Source of the DNA: Sulfitobacter noctilucae
GTDB taxonomy: Bacteria; Pseudomonadota; Alphaproteobacteria; Rhodobacterales; Rhodobacteraceae
Assembly (NCBI RefSeq): GCF_000622365.1
Contig: NZ_JASC01000013.1
Span: 496,001 to 560,000, forward strand
Direction of reading: 5' to 3'
DNA length: 64,000 nt
This document shows, piece by piece, positions 1 to 8,634 of this stretch; positions within the stretch are counted from its first letter, which is position 1, and every line of letters begins with the position of its first letter. The notes under the pieces are model-generated. The model ran no database searches. It had not been told where the DNA came from and saw nothing but the letters and a program-made list of their open reading frames with translations. The position numbers were made by a program, and so were the translations under genes.

Positions 1-836
1 TCAATTGTATCGTCGCTGTCTCTCAGACCAGCGGTGTCCAGCAGCGTCACGGCAAGGCCACCTAGATCCATCCGGACTTCAACAATATCGCGCGTCGTAC
101 CTGCAATCTCTGAGGTGATCGCGGCCTCCCGTCCCGCCAGAGCGTTCAACAAAGTTGACTTCCCCGCATTTGGGGCACCGACGATCGCAACTTCAAAACC
201 TGCGCTAATGCGTTCTGCTATCTTTGATCCATCAATTTCTTTTGTCAGTTGTCCTGCGACCCTGGCTAGAATGGCAGAGACTTCTGGTGTCACATCAACC
301 GGCACATCTTCGTCGGCGAAATCTATCGTTGCTTCCAGCAAAGCTGCGGCCCGGATCAGATCAGAGCGCCAACCCTCGACCAGATCGCCGAATCGGCCAG
401 TGAGAACATTTAGCGCTTGTTTGCGCTGCGCTTCCGTTTCCGCCTCAATCAGATCAGCCAAACCTTCAACCTGGGCCAAATCGAGTTTCTGATTTTCCAA
501 TGCCCGACGGGTGAATTCCCCCGCATCTGCAATCCGGCAGCCTTTATACTCAGACAGTCGCGACAAAACAGCCTGCACAATTGCGACGCTGCCATGAAGG
601 TGTAGTTCGACTACGTCCTCTCCGGTGAAACTGTTTGGTCCCGCAAAGGGCAGCACCAATCCTTTATCAATTGGTACCCCCTCGCTATCGCAAATCGTGC
701 GCAGCGCCGCGATGTGAGATTGAGGTAAGGGGCCGGACAGATCCTGAGCGACCTCAAACGCAAGGGGCCCAGATATACGAACAACCGACACACCCGCCCT
801 GCCCGCGGCGGTGGCCTGCGCAAATATCGTATCCAT
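1..836 (-). CDS. mnmE: tRNA modification GTPase MnmE (partial)
   Basis: Only the N-terminal 278 codons are in view; the 3' end lies left of base 1. MnmE works with MnmG to install carboxymethylaminomethyl at U34 of tRNAs. Reading from ATG 836 there is the folate-binding N-terminal domain (about residues 1-115), the start of the helical domain, and the inserted G domain with P-loop GAPNAGKST (about residue 222), G2 motif GTTRD and G3 motif DTAG. The C-terminal C-x-G-K active-site motif is out of view. It lies 31 bases downstream of rho on the same strand, so the two are probably co-transcribed. The rho-mnmE pair is usual on the left side of alphaproteobacterial origins. Confidence 0.95.
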   Translation of the reverse strand, partial: MDTIFAQATAAGRAGVSVVRISGPLAFEVAQDLSGPLPQSHIAALRTICDSEGVPIDKGLVLPFAGPNSFTGEDVVELHLHGSVAIVQAVLSRLSEYKGCRIADAGEFTRRALENQKLDLAQVEGLADLIEAETEAQRKQALNVLTGRFGDLVEGWRSDLIRAAALLEATIDFADEDVPVDVTPEVSAILARVAGQLTKEIDGSKIAERISAGFEVAIVGAPNAGKSTLLNALAGREAAITSEIAGTTRDIVEVRMDLGGLAVTLLDTAGLRDSDDTI

Positions 837-867
837 AAATGTATAACCTTTTGTTATTAAATAACAA

Positions 868-2139
868 TCAGGTGTTCATCGAATCAAAGAAGTCAGAGTT
901 TGTCTTGGTCTGCTTCAATTTTCCAATCAGGAACTCAATGGCGTCGGTCGTACCCATCGGATTCAAAATACGGCGTAGAACGAACGTCTTCTGCAGATCG
1001 ATCTTGTCCACCAGCAAGTCTTCTTTCCGTGTACCGGACTTGAGGATGTCGATGGCCGGGAACACCCGTTTGTCTGCAATTTTGCGATCCAGAACGATTT
1101 CCGAGTTACCCGTCCCTTTAAATTCTTCAAAAATCACTTCGTCCATACGGGAGCCGGTGTCGATCAGCGCAGTCGCGATGATGGTCAGCGAGCCGCCCTC
1201 TTCGATATTCCGCGCGGCACCAAAGAAGCGTTTGGGCCGTTGCAGGGCGTTGGCATCCACACCACCTGTCAGAACCTTACCCGAGGATGGCACAACCGTG
1301 TTAAAGGCGCGACCAAGGCGGGTGATGGAATCGAGCAAGATCACAACATCGCGCTTGTGTTCGACCAAACGCTTGGCCTTTTCAATCACCATCTCAGAAA
1401 CAGCAACGTGGCGCGTGGCCGGTTCGTCGAAGGTAGAGGACACAACCTCGCCTTTTACAGACCGCTGCATGTCGGTGACTTCTTCCGGCCGTTCATCAAT
1501 CAACAAAACAATCAGATAACATTCGGGGTGGTTCTGTTCGATTGAATTCGCAATGTTCTGCATCAGAACCGTCTTACCCGTGCGCGGCGGGGCTGTGATC
1601 AGACAGCGCTGACCTTTGCCGATAGGGGTTACCAGATCGATGATCCGGGCAGAGCGATCCTTGATTGTTGGATCGTCCACTTCCATCGTCAACCGCTCAT
1701 CAGGATAGAGTGGCGTCAGATTCTCGAAGGCGACCTTGTGGCGCGCCTTCTCGGGTTCTTCGAAGTTGATCCGTGTAACTTCGGTCAAGGCAAAATAACG
1801 CTCGCTGTCATCAGGTGCCTTGATAAGACCTTCGATCGTGTCGCCAGTCCGCAGCGAATGCTGTCGGATCATGTCAGGCGAGACGTAAATATCATCCGGG
1901 CCGGGCAAATAGTTCGCCTCGGGCGAACGCAGGAATCCGAAACCATCCTGCAACACTTCCAGCACGCCATCGCCAGAGATCTCCCAGCCCTCATCCGCAC
2001 GTTCTCGCAGGATCTGGAACATCATCTCGCCTTTGCGCATGGTCGACGCGTTTTCGATCTCAAGCTCTTCGGCCATTGCCAACAGATTTTTCGGCGTTTG
2101 CGCCTTGAGATCGGCGAGATTCAGAGTGTCAGTTGTCAT
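868..2139 (-). CDS. rho: transcription termination factor Rho
   Basis: Hexameric RNA-dependent ATPase that terminates transcription. The 423-residue product has the Rho N-terminal helical domain (about 1-45), a cold-shock-like RNA-binding domain (about 55-120) and a RecA-type motor with Walker A APPRTGKT at about 183-190 and Walker B ending in [14 protein letters not shown] chose ATG 2139 (protein begins [12 protein letters not shown]) over an in-frame start nine codons upstream, because the family starts here and an AGGA lies 8 bases ahead. The length is typical for Rho. It is divergent from maf across the candidate origin, with hemJ upstream on the same strand. Confidence 0.97.
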   Translation of the reverse strand: MTTDTLNLADLKAQTPKNLLAMAEELEIENASTMRKGEMMFQILRERADEGWEISGDGVLEVLQDGFGFLRSPEANYLPGPDDIYVSPDMIRQHSLRTGDTIEGLIKAPDDSERYFALTEVTRINFEEPEKARHKVAFENLTPLYPDERLTMEVDDPTIKDRSARIIDLVTPIGKGQRCLITAPPRTGKTVLMQNIANSIEQNHPECYLIVLLIDERPEEVTDMQRSVKGEVVSSTFDEPATRHVAVSEMVIEKAKRLVEHKRDVVILLDSITRLGRAFNTVVPSSGKVLTGGVDANALQRPKRFFGAARNIEEGGSLTIIATALIDTGSRMDEVIFEEFKGTGNSEIVLDRKIADKRVFPAIDILKSGTRKEDLLVDKIDLQKTFVLRRILNPMGTTDAIEFLIGKLKQTKTNSDFFDSMNT

Positions 2140-2262
2140 GGAAAAATCCTGTGCAGCCGCGATCAATCGGCGGGCTGGTCGTTATAAAAGGATGAGCTTA
2201 ATGCGATCCCCGAACGGGGTGCGCCTTGGCGTATAGGCTTCGGGACGCTCCGAGTCAATCAA

Positions 2263-2712
2263 TCAGAATTTGACGACAACCGACAGGACGATCAGGATCA
2301 TCAGCAGTGTCGGCACCTCGTTCATCATCCGGTACTGTCTGCCGGTCAGCGTATTCTGACCCACCTGAAACCCTCGCATCCGCGCCATCAGCCATTCGTG
2401 AAAGGCGGTCATACCCAACACCCCAACGAATTTGGTCCAGGGCCAGACATTGCTCCAATCCACGATCCCGGGTGTCAGCACCAGCGCAATGCCACAAATC
2501 CAGGTGACGATCATCGCGGGCTGCATAATCACCTTTGCCAGCTTGTATTCCATCATCGTAAAAAGCGTATGGGTTTCCCCTTCCAGCCCGACGCGTTCCG
2601 TGTGGTGTACCAACAGACGCGGCAAATAGAACAGCGCAGCCATCCACGATATCACGGCCATGATATGGACCGACTTGATCCAGGGATATGCAACTGCGAG
2701 GAAATCCATCAT
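2263..2712 (-). CDS. hemJ: protoporphyrinogen IX oxidase HemJ
   Basis: Membrane protein of the HemJ family (UPF0093), which oxidises protoporphyrinogen IX in haem synthesis in bacteria lacking HemG/HemY-type oxidases. The 149 residues form about four transmembrane helices. A conserved His sits in helix 1 (SVHIMAVISWMAALFYLPRL), followed by the family's HxE-rich loop. The start is either of two adjacent ATGs; GGAG stands 6 bases before the first, which is used here. It lies between rho and the candidate origin. In Caulobacter and Rickettsia another haem gene, hemE, occupies the position beside the origin; hemE is not in this window. Confidence 0.9.
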   Translation of the reverse strand: MMDFLAVAYPWIKSVHIMAVISWMAALFYLPRLLVHHTERVGLEGETHTLFTMMEYKLAKVIMQPAMIVTWICGIALVLTPGIVDWSNVWPWTKFVGVLGMTAFHEWLMARMRGFQVGQNTLTGRQYRMMNEVPTLLMILIVLSVVVKF

Positions 2713-3115
2713 GTCTCACTCCGTACTCTCTGCCCTTCTTATAATAATAAAGAAAAGAAGAAAGATGATGATGTAAGTAGGCTTGGGGATTTCTGTGGAT
2801 TACTTGTTTTTCCCGAAGTTACGCACAGCAGGAATATACTTTTGCACAGATCTGGATAAAATCTTGTAAATATTAAAAAAGGTATGTGGATTCAAAAAGT
2901 TACCTCAATATTGGATCAAGACACCTGTGTGTAAGCGAAGCAAAATGATCGGACAAACTGAGTCGCCCTCTGCATCGATTTGTCCTTTTCCCGCTCAGGA
3001 CAGAATTGACAAAGCGAAGGGATAACGCGGCAAAGCCGTGCCCTTGTGAACCATGAGCAAATTCTGCACTACAAGTGCTTAATAAGTCCTTAACAATGCC
3101 CACAAGGTTATCCCC
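2713..3115. other. oriC: candidate chromosomal replication origin (oriC)
   Basis: This 403-base gap has no gene. Its left part is AT-rich, with an A/T run at about 2861-2880 that could be the unwinding element. Several DnaA-box-like 9-mers differ from TTATNCACA by one base: 2794-2802 (minus), 2819-2827, 2840-2848, 2851-2859 (minus), 2926-2934 (minus) and 3108-3116. A perfect TTAA-N7-TTAA CtrA box is at 3079-3093. Genes diverge on both sides (rho and hemJ leftward; maf, aroE, coaE, dnaQ rightward). Maf-aroE-coaE-dnaQ-secB is the known right flank of the Caulobacter and Agrobacterium origins. The origin call is inference from context and motifs. Confidence 0.75.
3079..3093. promoter_or_regulatory. 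perfect CtrA box in the candidate origin
   Basis: TTAA at 3079-3082 and TTAA at 3090-3093 are separated by exactly seven bases (TAAGTCC), the full CtrA consensus. It ends 22 bases before the maf ATG. In Caulobacter, CtrA bound at the origin blocks initiation and also regulates nearby promoters; either role is possible here. Confidence 0.6.
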
Positions 3116-3715
3116 ATGCCGCACCCTCTTATTCTTGCTTCGGGGTCAGAGATCAGGTCGCGCCTTCTGTCCCAAGCCAAAGTCGAACACAGCGTCGTTG
3201 TTCCGCGCGTTGATGAAGAGATGATCAAGGCAGCCCTTGAAGCAGAGAACGCCCCACCCCGCGATATCGCAGATACGCTGGCAGAGATGAAGGCGCGTAG
3301 AATCAGTGAAAAGAACCCCGGCGCACTGGTTCTGGGGTGTGATCAGGTTCTGGACCACAAGGGCAATATGCTTTCAAAACCCGTTGACCAGGCCGATGCA
3401 ATCAATCAGCTCAGCGCGCTGCGCGGTGACCGCCATGCACTTTTGTCAGCGGCGGTGATCTGTGAAGACGGCAAACCGATCTGGCGACAGGTTGGTCAGG
3501 TCCGATTGCGCATGCGCGATGTGAGCGATGCATTCCTGCATGATTATGTCGAGCGGAACTGGGACAGCATTCGCCACGCTGTCGGCTGCTACAAACTTGA
3601 AGAAGAAGGTGTGCGGTTGTTCAGCGGGATCGAAGGGGATTACTTTCACGTCCTCGGTATGCCACTTTTAGAACTGTTGAATTATCTGACTTTGCGCGGG
3701 GATCTGCCCACATGA
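3116..3715 (+). CDS. maf: Maf-family nucleotide pyrophosphatase (YceF-like)
   Basis: Nucleoside triphosphate pyrophosphatase that hydrolyses non-canonical or modified nucleotides. The 199 residues start with the Maf signature LASGSEIRSRLL. LGCDQVL (about residue 79) resembles the YceF subgroup (m7GTP pyrophosphatase) more than the ADTVV-type dTTP/UTP subgroup; that substrate assignment is inference. It is the first rightward gene after the candidate origin. Its stop overlaps the aroE start by 4 bases (ATGA), so maf-aroE-coaE-dnaQ looks like one operon. Confidence 0.9.
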   Translation: MPHPLILASGSEIRSRLLSQAKVEHSVVVPRVDEEMIKAALEAENAPPRDIADTLAEMKARRISEKNPGALVLGCDQVLDHKGNMLSKPVDQADAINQLSALRGDRHALLSAAVICEDGKPIWRQVGQVRLRMRDVSDAFLHDYVERNWDSIRHAVGCYKLEEEGVRLFSGIEGDYFHVLGMPLLELLNYLTLRGDLPT

Positions 3716-4545
3716 ACTTGCCCAACATCCCTCTTGCCGGTGTCATCGGGTCACCCATTGCCCATTCCAAGTCGCCGCAATTGCACCGTCATTGGCTGAA
3801 AACCTACGGTATTCCGGGCCACTACATTCCGATGGAGGTTCAGTCGGATGATCTGGAAACGGTCATCAGAACCTTGCCCAAGATGGGTTTTGTCGGCGTG
3901 AATGTGACGATCCCGCATAAACAGGCGATCCTGTCTATTGCTGATCTGGTCACGGACCGAGCCACGCTGATTGGCGCGGCGAATACGATTATTTTCCGCA
4001 AGGATGGCAAGATCCACGCCGATAACACTGATGGGTACGGATTTATGGAGAACCTGAAAACCGGCGCGCCCGGCTGGTCCCCTAAATCCGGGCCTGCCGC
4101 TGTGCTGGGGGCCGGGGGTGCTGCCCGTGCTGTCATCGCCTCTTTGCTTGATTCCGGCGCGCCGGAAATCTTGCTGTCGAACCGGACCCGTGTGCGGGCC
4201 GAAAAGCTGAAGGATGATTTTGGTAGCCGTCTTCGCATCTTCGATTGGGTGCAGGCCGGGAATATGCTGGAACATGCATCTTTGGTCGTGAACACCACAT
4301 CGCTCGGGATGATCGGGAAAGGCGAAATGCGTGTGCCGCTGGATGGTCTGCAAAAGCAATCGGTCGTCACCGATCTGGTCTATGCACCGCTGAAAACCAA
4401 GCTGCTGGAAACCGCCGAAGAGGTTGGCTGTGTCACTGTCGATGGGCTTGGCATGCTGTTGCACCAAGCGGTTCCGGCGTTCGAGCGATGGTTCGGCAAA
4501 CGCCCGGAGGTCGACCGCGCAACCCGTGCGGCGGCACTGCGCTGA
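3712..4545 (+). CDS. aroE: shikimate dehydrogenase
   Basis: NADPH-dependent reduction of 3-dehydroshikimate to shikimate in aromatic amino acid synthesis. The 277-residue protein has the substrate-binding SPIAHSKSP near the N-terminus, NVTIPHK with the catalytic Lys at about 67, the NTDGYG motif with the catalytic Asp at about 105, and a Rossmann GAGGAARAV at about 129-137. The size is standard. It starts inside the maf stop (4-base overlap), and its own stop shares one base with the coaE ATG, indicating translational coupling. Confidence 0.97.
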   Translation: MNLPNIPLAGVIGSPIAHSKSPQLHRHWLKTYGIPGHYIPMEVQSDDLETVIRTLPKMGFVGVNVTIPHKQAILSIADLVTDRATLIGAANTIIFRKDGKIHADNTDGYGFMENLKTGAPGWSPKSGPAAVLGAGGAARAVIASLLDSGAPEILLSNRTRVRAEKLKDDFGSRLRIFDWVQAGNMLEHASLVVNTTSLGMIGKGEMRVPLDGLQKQSVVTDLVYAPLKTKLLETAEEVGCVTVDGLGMLLHQAVPAFERWFGKRPEVDRATRAAALR

Positions 4546-5135
4546 TGTTTTTGCTGGGGCTGACAGGGTCGATCGGCATGGGGAAATCCACCACTGCCAA
4601 GATGTTCGAGGATGAGGGCTGTGCCCTTTGGGATGCGGATGCCGCTGTGCACCGGCTTTATGGCGCAGGGGGCGCAGCAGTTGAAAAGATCGGCAAGCTG
4701 TTCCCGGATGCTGTGGCAGATGGTGCAGTTTCGACGGCCAAACTGCGCGAGATCATCGCGAAAGACGAGACTGCGCTGAAAACAATCGAAGGCATTGTGC
4801 ATCCGCTGGTCGGTCAGGACCGCGTCGAGTTTCTGAACAACACCAAGGCAGATATCATCGTGCTTGATATCCCTTTGCTTTTTGAAACTGGGGGTGAGGG
4901 CAAAGTCGATGCGGTTGTTTGCGTGCTGACCGATGACGAAACCCAGAAAGAACGTGTGATGGCGCGTGGAGTAATGACGGAAACGCAATTTGAATTGATC
5001 CGCTCCAAACAACTACCTGCCGCGACCAAAGCGGAACGGGCTGATTATGTGATCAACACGGATACGATGGATCAAGCCCGCGAACAGGTACGCAACGTGG
5101 TGCGGGACATCAGGGAGAAGCTACAAAATGCGTGA
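4545..5135 (+). CDS. coaE: dephospho-CoA kinase
   Basis: Catalyses the last step of coenzyme A synthesis, phosphorylating the 3'-OH of dephospho-CoA. The 196-residue P-loop kinase begins MFLLGLTGSIGMGKST, so the Walker A motif lies within the first 16 residues. DADAAVHRLY matches the family's conserved DAD segment, and LLFETGGEGKVD is the typical lid-proximal segment. ATG 4545 overlaps the aroE stop by one base (TGATG), which decides the start; the frame remains open upstream through aroE. It overlaps dnaQ by 8 bases. Confidence 0.95.
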   Translation: MFLLGLTGSIGMGKSTTAKMFEDEGCALWDADAAVHRLYGAGGAAVEKIGKLFPDAVADGAVSTAKLREIIAKDETALKTIEGIVHPLVGQDRVEFLNNTKADIIVLDIPLLFETGGEGKVDAVVCVLTDDETQKERVMARGVMTETQFELIRSKQLPAATKAERADYVINTDTMDQAREQVRNVVRDIREKLQNA

Positions 5136-5814
5136 GATCGTTCTAGATACAGAGACCACCGGCTTTGACCCCGAAACAGGGGACCGTATTGTCGAAATCG
5201 GCGCTGTTGAGTTGATGGGCCATGTCGCAACGGGCCGCACCTATCATCAGTACATCAACCCCGAACGCGCCATGCCGAATGATGCCTTCGAAGTGCACGG
5301 GCTGGGCGACGAGTTTCTGCGCGACAAGCCCAAATTTGCCCAGATCGGCCAAGCCTTTCTGGACTTTATCGGCGATTCCAAGCTGATCATCCATAACGCG
5401 GCTTTCGATATCAAATTCCTGAATGCCGAGCTGAAATGGATGAACCTGCCGCAAATCCCGTGGGAGCAGGCGCTTGATACATTGGCGATTGCCCGCAAGA
5501 GGTTCCCCGGCTCGCCTGCGTCGCTTGATGCATTGTGCCGCCGGTTCAACATCGACAATACATCGCGCACATTGCACGGCGCTTTGCTCGACAGTGAAAT
5601 TCTGGCGGAAGTGTATCTGGAGCTGATTGGCGGGCGGCAACCGGATTTCGGCCTGTCCGCACAACCGCAGGCCAAACCGGGAGAGGTATCTGCGAGTTGG
5701 ACGCCGAAACCACGGGCTAAACCCTTGCCTTCGCGGCTGTCTGAGTCAGAAGCTGCCGCCCACGATGCTTTTGTCAGCAAATTGGGCGACAGCGCTTTGT
5801 GGTCTAAAGCTTAG
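5128..5814 (+). CDS. dnaQ: DNA polymerase III epsilon subunit (proofreading exonuclease)
   Basis: 3'-5' proofreading exonuclease of the replicative polymerase. The 228 residues carry all three DEDDh motifs: Exo I DTETTGFD (about 7-14), Exo II HNAAFDIKFL (about 89-98) and Exo III HGALLDSEILAEVY (about 149-162) with the catalytic His and Asp. The C-terminal 45 residues are proline- and alanine-rich, as expected for the tail that contacts the polymerase alpha subunit. It is the last gene of the maf operon. Its stop overlaps the convergent secB stop by 4 bases, leaving no room for a terminator between them. Confidence 0.96.
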   Translation: MREIVLDTETTGFDPETGDRIVEIGAVELMGHVATGRTYHQYINPERAMPNDAFEVHGLGDEFLRDKPKFAQIGQAFLDFIGDSKLIIHNAAFDIKFLNAELKWMNLPQIPWEQALDTLAIARKRFPGSPASLDALCRRFNIDNTSRTLHGALLDSEILAEVYLELIGGRQPDFGLSAQPQAKPGEVSASWTPKPRAKPLPSRLSESEAAAHDAFVSKLGDSALWSKA

Positions 5815-6296
5815 GCGTCCGCTTTGGGCGCGCCTTCGACGGCCTGACGGCGCGCAATCTCGTTACGGTACAGCGATACGAAATCGATGTTCTCGAGGTT
5901 CAGTGGCGGGAAGCCACCATCGCGCGTCACATCGCTGACAATCCGGCGCAGGAACGGGAAAATCATCCGCGGGCATTCGATCAGCAAGAAGGGGTGGATT
6001 TGATCGTCTGGCACGCCTTCAATGTGGAAAATGCCGACATAATCAATTTCAAGCACGAACAAGGTGGTATCGCCGCCGGTATCTTTCGAGGTAACGTTCA
6101 GCTTAATGGAGCTTTCGTACTGGTTATCGGTAGACCGCTTCTTCGCGTCCAGATTGACCTGTACCTGCACATCAGGCTGCACATCGGCATTGCTGCCCTT
6201 CTGCGCCATGATGTTCTCAAACGACATATCGCGAATGTACTGCCCCAGAACGCGCATCTGCGGTGCTGCTGCTGCTTGTGCTTCTTCTTCGGCCAT
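5811..6296 (-). CDS. secB: protein-export chaperone SecB
   Basis: Cytosolic tetrameric chaperone that keeps preproteins unfolded and hands them to SecA. The 161 residues include the SecB core with the peptide-groove sequence QYIRDMSFEN and the conserved PFLRRIVSDVTRDGGFPPLNLENIDF-type C-terminal region (the SecA contact). The N-terminal Glu/Ala-rich tail is usual in Alphaproteobacteria. It is transcribed leftward, convergent with dnaQ, and lies downstream of fxsA on the same strand (57 bases apart). Confidence 0.96.
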   Translation of the reverse strand: MAEEEAQAAAAPQMRVLGQYIRDMSFENIMAQKGSNADVQPDVQVQVNLDAKKRSTDNQYESSIKLNVTSKDTGGDTTLFVLEIDYVGIFHIEGVPDDQIHPFLLIECPRMIFPFLRRIVSDVTRDGGFPPLNLENIDFVSLYRNEIARRQAVEGAPKADA

Positions 6297-6353
6297 TGGT
6301 TTCTCCCTCAGGAATTTTTGTTCAGGCCCCTGTAGCAGAGCACCGCACTGCCC

Positions 6354-6833
6354 TCAATGCTTTGTCCAGCCCGAAGATCCTTGGGTTTCATTCTCATTTG
6401 TCGGGATTTCCCGATATTCACCATCGATAACATCGCCTCTGGGGTCGGGACGACGGGGATCGGAACCACGGCTGGAGAAGGAGTGCACATTCACTCGTGC
6501 GCGTATGGCCTTGTAGGCGGATTGCCGGATCCCTGGTACCAGCAGGGCAAAACCCACCGCATCGGTAAAGAAACCCGGGGTCAGCAACAGCGCACCGGCG
6601 AACACAATCATCGCGCCATGTACCAAAGGCTCTGTCGGGTCGCGCATATCAGAGAAAGAGCTGCGCAGTTGCCCCAGTGCTGTCGCTCCCTGGGTGCGGA
6701 CCAAATATGTACCCAAAACCGCCGTGACCAGCACAATGGCAAGGGTCGGAAACAATCCGATCAACCCACCCACTTGAATAAACAATGCGATCTCGATCAG
6801 CGGAACCGCGATAAATGCGATCAATAGCCACAT
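6354..6833 (-). CDS. fxsA: FxsA family membrane protein
   Basis: Inner-membrane protein of the FxsA family; the E. coli member relieves F-plasmid exclusion of phage T7, but the general role is unknown. The 159 residues have hydrophobic helices at about 2-22, 25-45 and 72-100, with the family GALLLTPGFFTDAVGF segment, then a charged, low-complexity cytoplasmic tail of about 50 residues. It lies between secB and timA, the usual alphaproteobacterial order. It is divergent from timA across about 100 bases. Confidence 0.88.
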   Translation of the reverse strand: MWLLIAFIAVPLIEIALFIQVGGLIGLFPTLAIVLVTAVLGTYLVRTQGATALGQLRSSFSDMRDPTEPLVHGAMIVFAGALLLTPGFFTDAVGFALLVPGIRQSAYKAIRARVNVHSFSSRGSDPRRPDPRGDVIDGEYREIPTNENETQGSSGWTKH

Positions 6834-6937
6834 AAGCCAAACATCCTTTTCATGGTGTCAGAGTGGACTCACCCCTACCGAAGACCTACATAAGACCGAG
6901 CGCGACGTTTTTCCATGTTTCACCTGAAGAGGTTCCG

Positions 6938-7600
6938 ATGAATTCACCCTTGATACAGCTTCTGGTTCTGGCCGGTATCGCCGTATTTCTGATCCTCCGG
7001 CTGAAAAATGTGCTGGGCACCCGGGACGGTTTTGAAAAACCCCCTGTGACCGATCAGACGTCTGTCAAACGCAGCACCGGCCCCGCGTTCGAAGTGATCG
7101 AAGGTGGACCCGATCTGGATATCACCGATCATGTGCCCGAAGGATCGGATTCCGCCAAAGCTTTGGCTGATATGAAGCGGCTTGAACCGTCTTTCGGCGT
7201 GAATGACTTCCTGGGTGGCGCACGCCAGGCGTATGAGATGATCGTCATGGGGTACGAACGCGGCGATCTTGCCGATATCCAGCCTTTCCTGTCCGAAGAA
7301 ATCTATGAAAGCTTTGTGGACGGTGTGGCTGCCCGCGAAGATCAAGGCCTGACAATCGAGGCCGAATTCATTGGGGTGCGCGAAACCGAGTTGGAGAACG
7401 CGACGCTTGATCCTGACACGAAAGAAGCTGAACTGACGATCCGTTTCGTAGGCGAGTTGACCTCCGCGGTGCGGGATGAGGGTGGCGATATTGTCGAGGG
7501 CAGCCTGACGGAAGTGAAACGCCAGAAAGACACATGGGTCTTTGCCCGCATTATGGGTTCGGATGATCCAAATTGGCTGTTGGTTTCTACAGACGGTTAA
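6938..7600 (+). CDS. Tim44-domain protein (TimA-like)
   Basis: Tim44/TimA family protein; in mitochondria Tim44 tethers Hsp70 to the import channel, while the bacterial role is unclear. The 220 residues have one N-terminal transmembrane helix (about 5-22), an acidic linker, and the Tim44-like domain over roughly the last 130 residues. I chose ATG 6938 because AGAGG stands 8 bases ahead and the membrane helix follows directly; an upstream in-frame start at 6863 would add 25 unlikely residues. The mltA reading frame overlaps its last 28 bases. Confidence 0.85.
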   Translation: MNSPLIQLLVLAGIAVFLILRLKNVLGTRDGFEKPPVTDQTSVKRSTGPAFEVIEGGPDLDITDHVPEGSDSAKALADMKRLEPSFGVNDFLGGARQAYEMIVMGYERGDLADIQPFLSEEIYESFVDGVAAREDQGLTIEAEFIGVRETELENATLDPDTKEAELTIRFVGELTSAVRDEGGDIVEGSLTEVKRQKDTWVFARIMGSDDPNWLLVSTDG

Positions 7601-8634
7601 GCCATGCGCTTGCTGCTTGGGCTTTCGCGGGGGTCTGTTTCGTGACCCCTGCCGGGGCGGGCGATGTGACCTATCGCGTGATGGATTTTGACCAGCTTGA
7701 CGGCTGGGCAGAGGATGATCATGCCGCCGCCCTCAAGGTATTTCTGAACACCTGCAAGGACATGCCCAACCCCGATTGGCGTGCTGTCTGTAAATACGCA
7801 AACACCGATCCCGAGCCGCGCCAGTTCTTTGAGTTGTTCTTTCGCCCCGTACTGATTGACGATGGGCAAGATGCTCTTTTTACCGGATATTTCGAACCCG
7901 AGCTTGACGGAGACACCCGCCCCTCTAACCGCTATCGTTATCCCGTCTATCGCATGCCGGCTGAAGCCCGCGCATCAAATCCGTGGCTGACGCGTCGCGA
8001 AATTCTTGGCAGTGGCGTGATGGCCGGACGGGGGCTTGAAATCGCCTGGGTCGATGATCCGGTCGAGCTATTCTTTTTGCAAATTCAGGGCTCCGGACGT
8101 ATCCGCTTGCCCAACGGTAAATATATCCGCGTCGGCTATCGCGGGGCTAATGGACACCCCTACCGCTCTATCGGGGTCGAACTGGTGGCGCGCGGCATCT
8201 ACGAAGCGCATCAGGTCAGTGCCGAGGTGATCAAGAATTGGGTGCGGCGTAATCCGGTCGAAGGCGAGGAACTGCTCTATCACAATCCGTCCTATGTTTT
8301 CTTTCGCGAGGTCAGTCAGGTGCCGTCAGACCAGGGGCCATTGGGTGCGATGAACCGGTCGGTAACCTCTATGCGCAGCATCGCGGTTGATCCGTCTTTT
8401 GTAAAATTGGGTGCCCCTGTCTGGGTAGAGAAAGACGGCGCTGATCCCTTGCGCCGCTTGATGATTGCACAAGATACCGGATCGGCCATCAAAGGTGCGC
8501 AAAGGGCTGATGTCTTTTTTGGTACGGGAGATGCAGCGGGCAAGGCGGCAGGTCGTTTGCGGGATCCGGGCCGGATGATGGTTTTGCTACCGATCCAACG
8601 GGCCTATGCCCTCCTGCCGGAGAGCGCGATATGA
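7573..8634 (+). CDS. mltA: membrane-bound lytic murein transglycosylase A
   Basis: Cleaves peptidoglycan glycan strands with formation of 1,6-anhydroMurNAc. The product has a signal-peptide-like N-terminus (RRLSHALAAWAFAGVCF, cleavage near AGAGD), the MltA beta domain, and the C-terminal 3D domain with AQDTGSAIKG and RADVFFGTG, which holds the catalytic Asp. The frame is open only from a TTG at 7573 inside timA. An ATG at 7604, four bases after the timA stop, is in the wrong frame and meets a stop after 14 codons. So either TTG is used or a one-base error or frameshift lies near 7604-7650. It overlaps smr by 4 bases. Confidence 0.88.
   Translation: MAVGFYRRLSHALAAWAFAGVCFVTPAGAGDVTYRVMDFDQLDGWAEDDHAAALKVFLNTCKDMPNPDWRAVCKYANTDPEPRQFFELFFRPVLIDDGQDALFTGYFEPELDGDTRPSNRYRYPVYRMPAEARASNPWLTRREILGSGVMAGRGLEIAWVDDPVELFFLQIQGSGRIRLPNGKYIRVGYRGANGHPYRSIGVELVARGIYEAHQVSAEVIKNWVRRNPVEGEELLYHNPSYVFFREVSQVPSDQGPLGAMNRSVTSMRSIAVDPSFVKLGAPVWVEKDGADPLRRLMIAQDTGSAIKGAQRADVFFGTGDAAGKAAGRLRDPGRMMVLLPIQRAYALLPESAI

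Noticed and set aside
2255-2719. 154-codon frame overlapping hemJ
   Set aside because: It is the shifted frame of hemJ on the same strand; the hemJ frame gives a recognisable membrane protein.
2889-2964. Two GANTC (CcrM methylation) sites in the candidate origin
   Set aside because: GATTC at 2889 and GAGTC at 2960 are real, but about this number is expected by chance in 400 bases, so they add no weight.
6916-6931. parS-like sequence before timA (TGTTTCAC followed by CTGAA)
   Set aside because: Only 12 of 16 bases fit the parS consensus and the CACGTG core is broken, although its position near the origin is attractive. Other CACGTG-containing spots (for example near 14530 and 21871) are no better and lie in genes.
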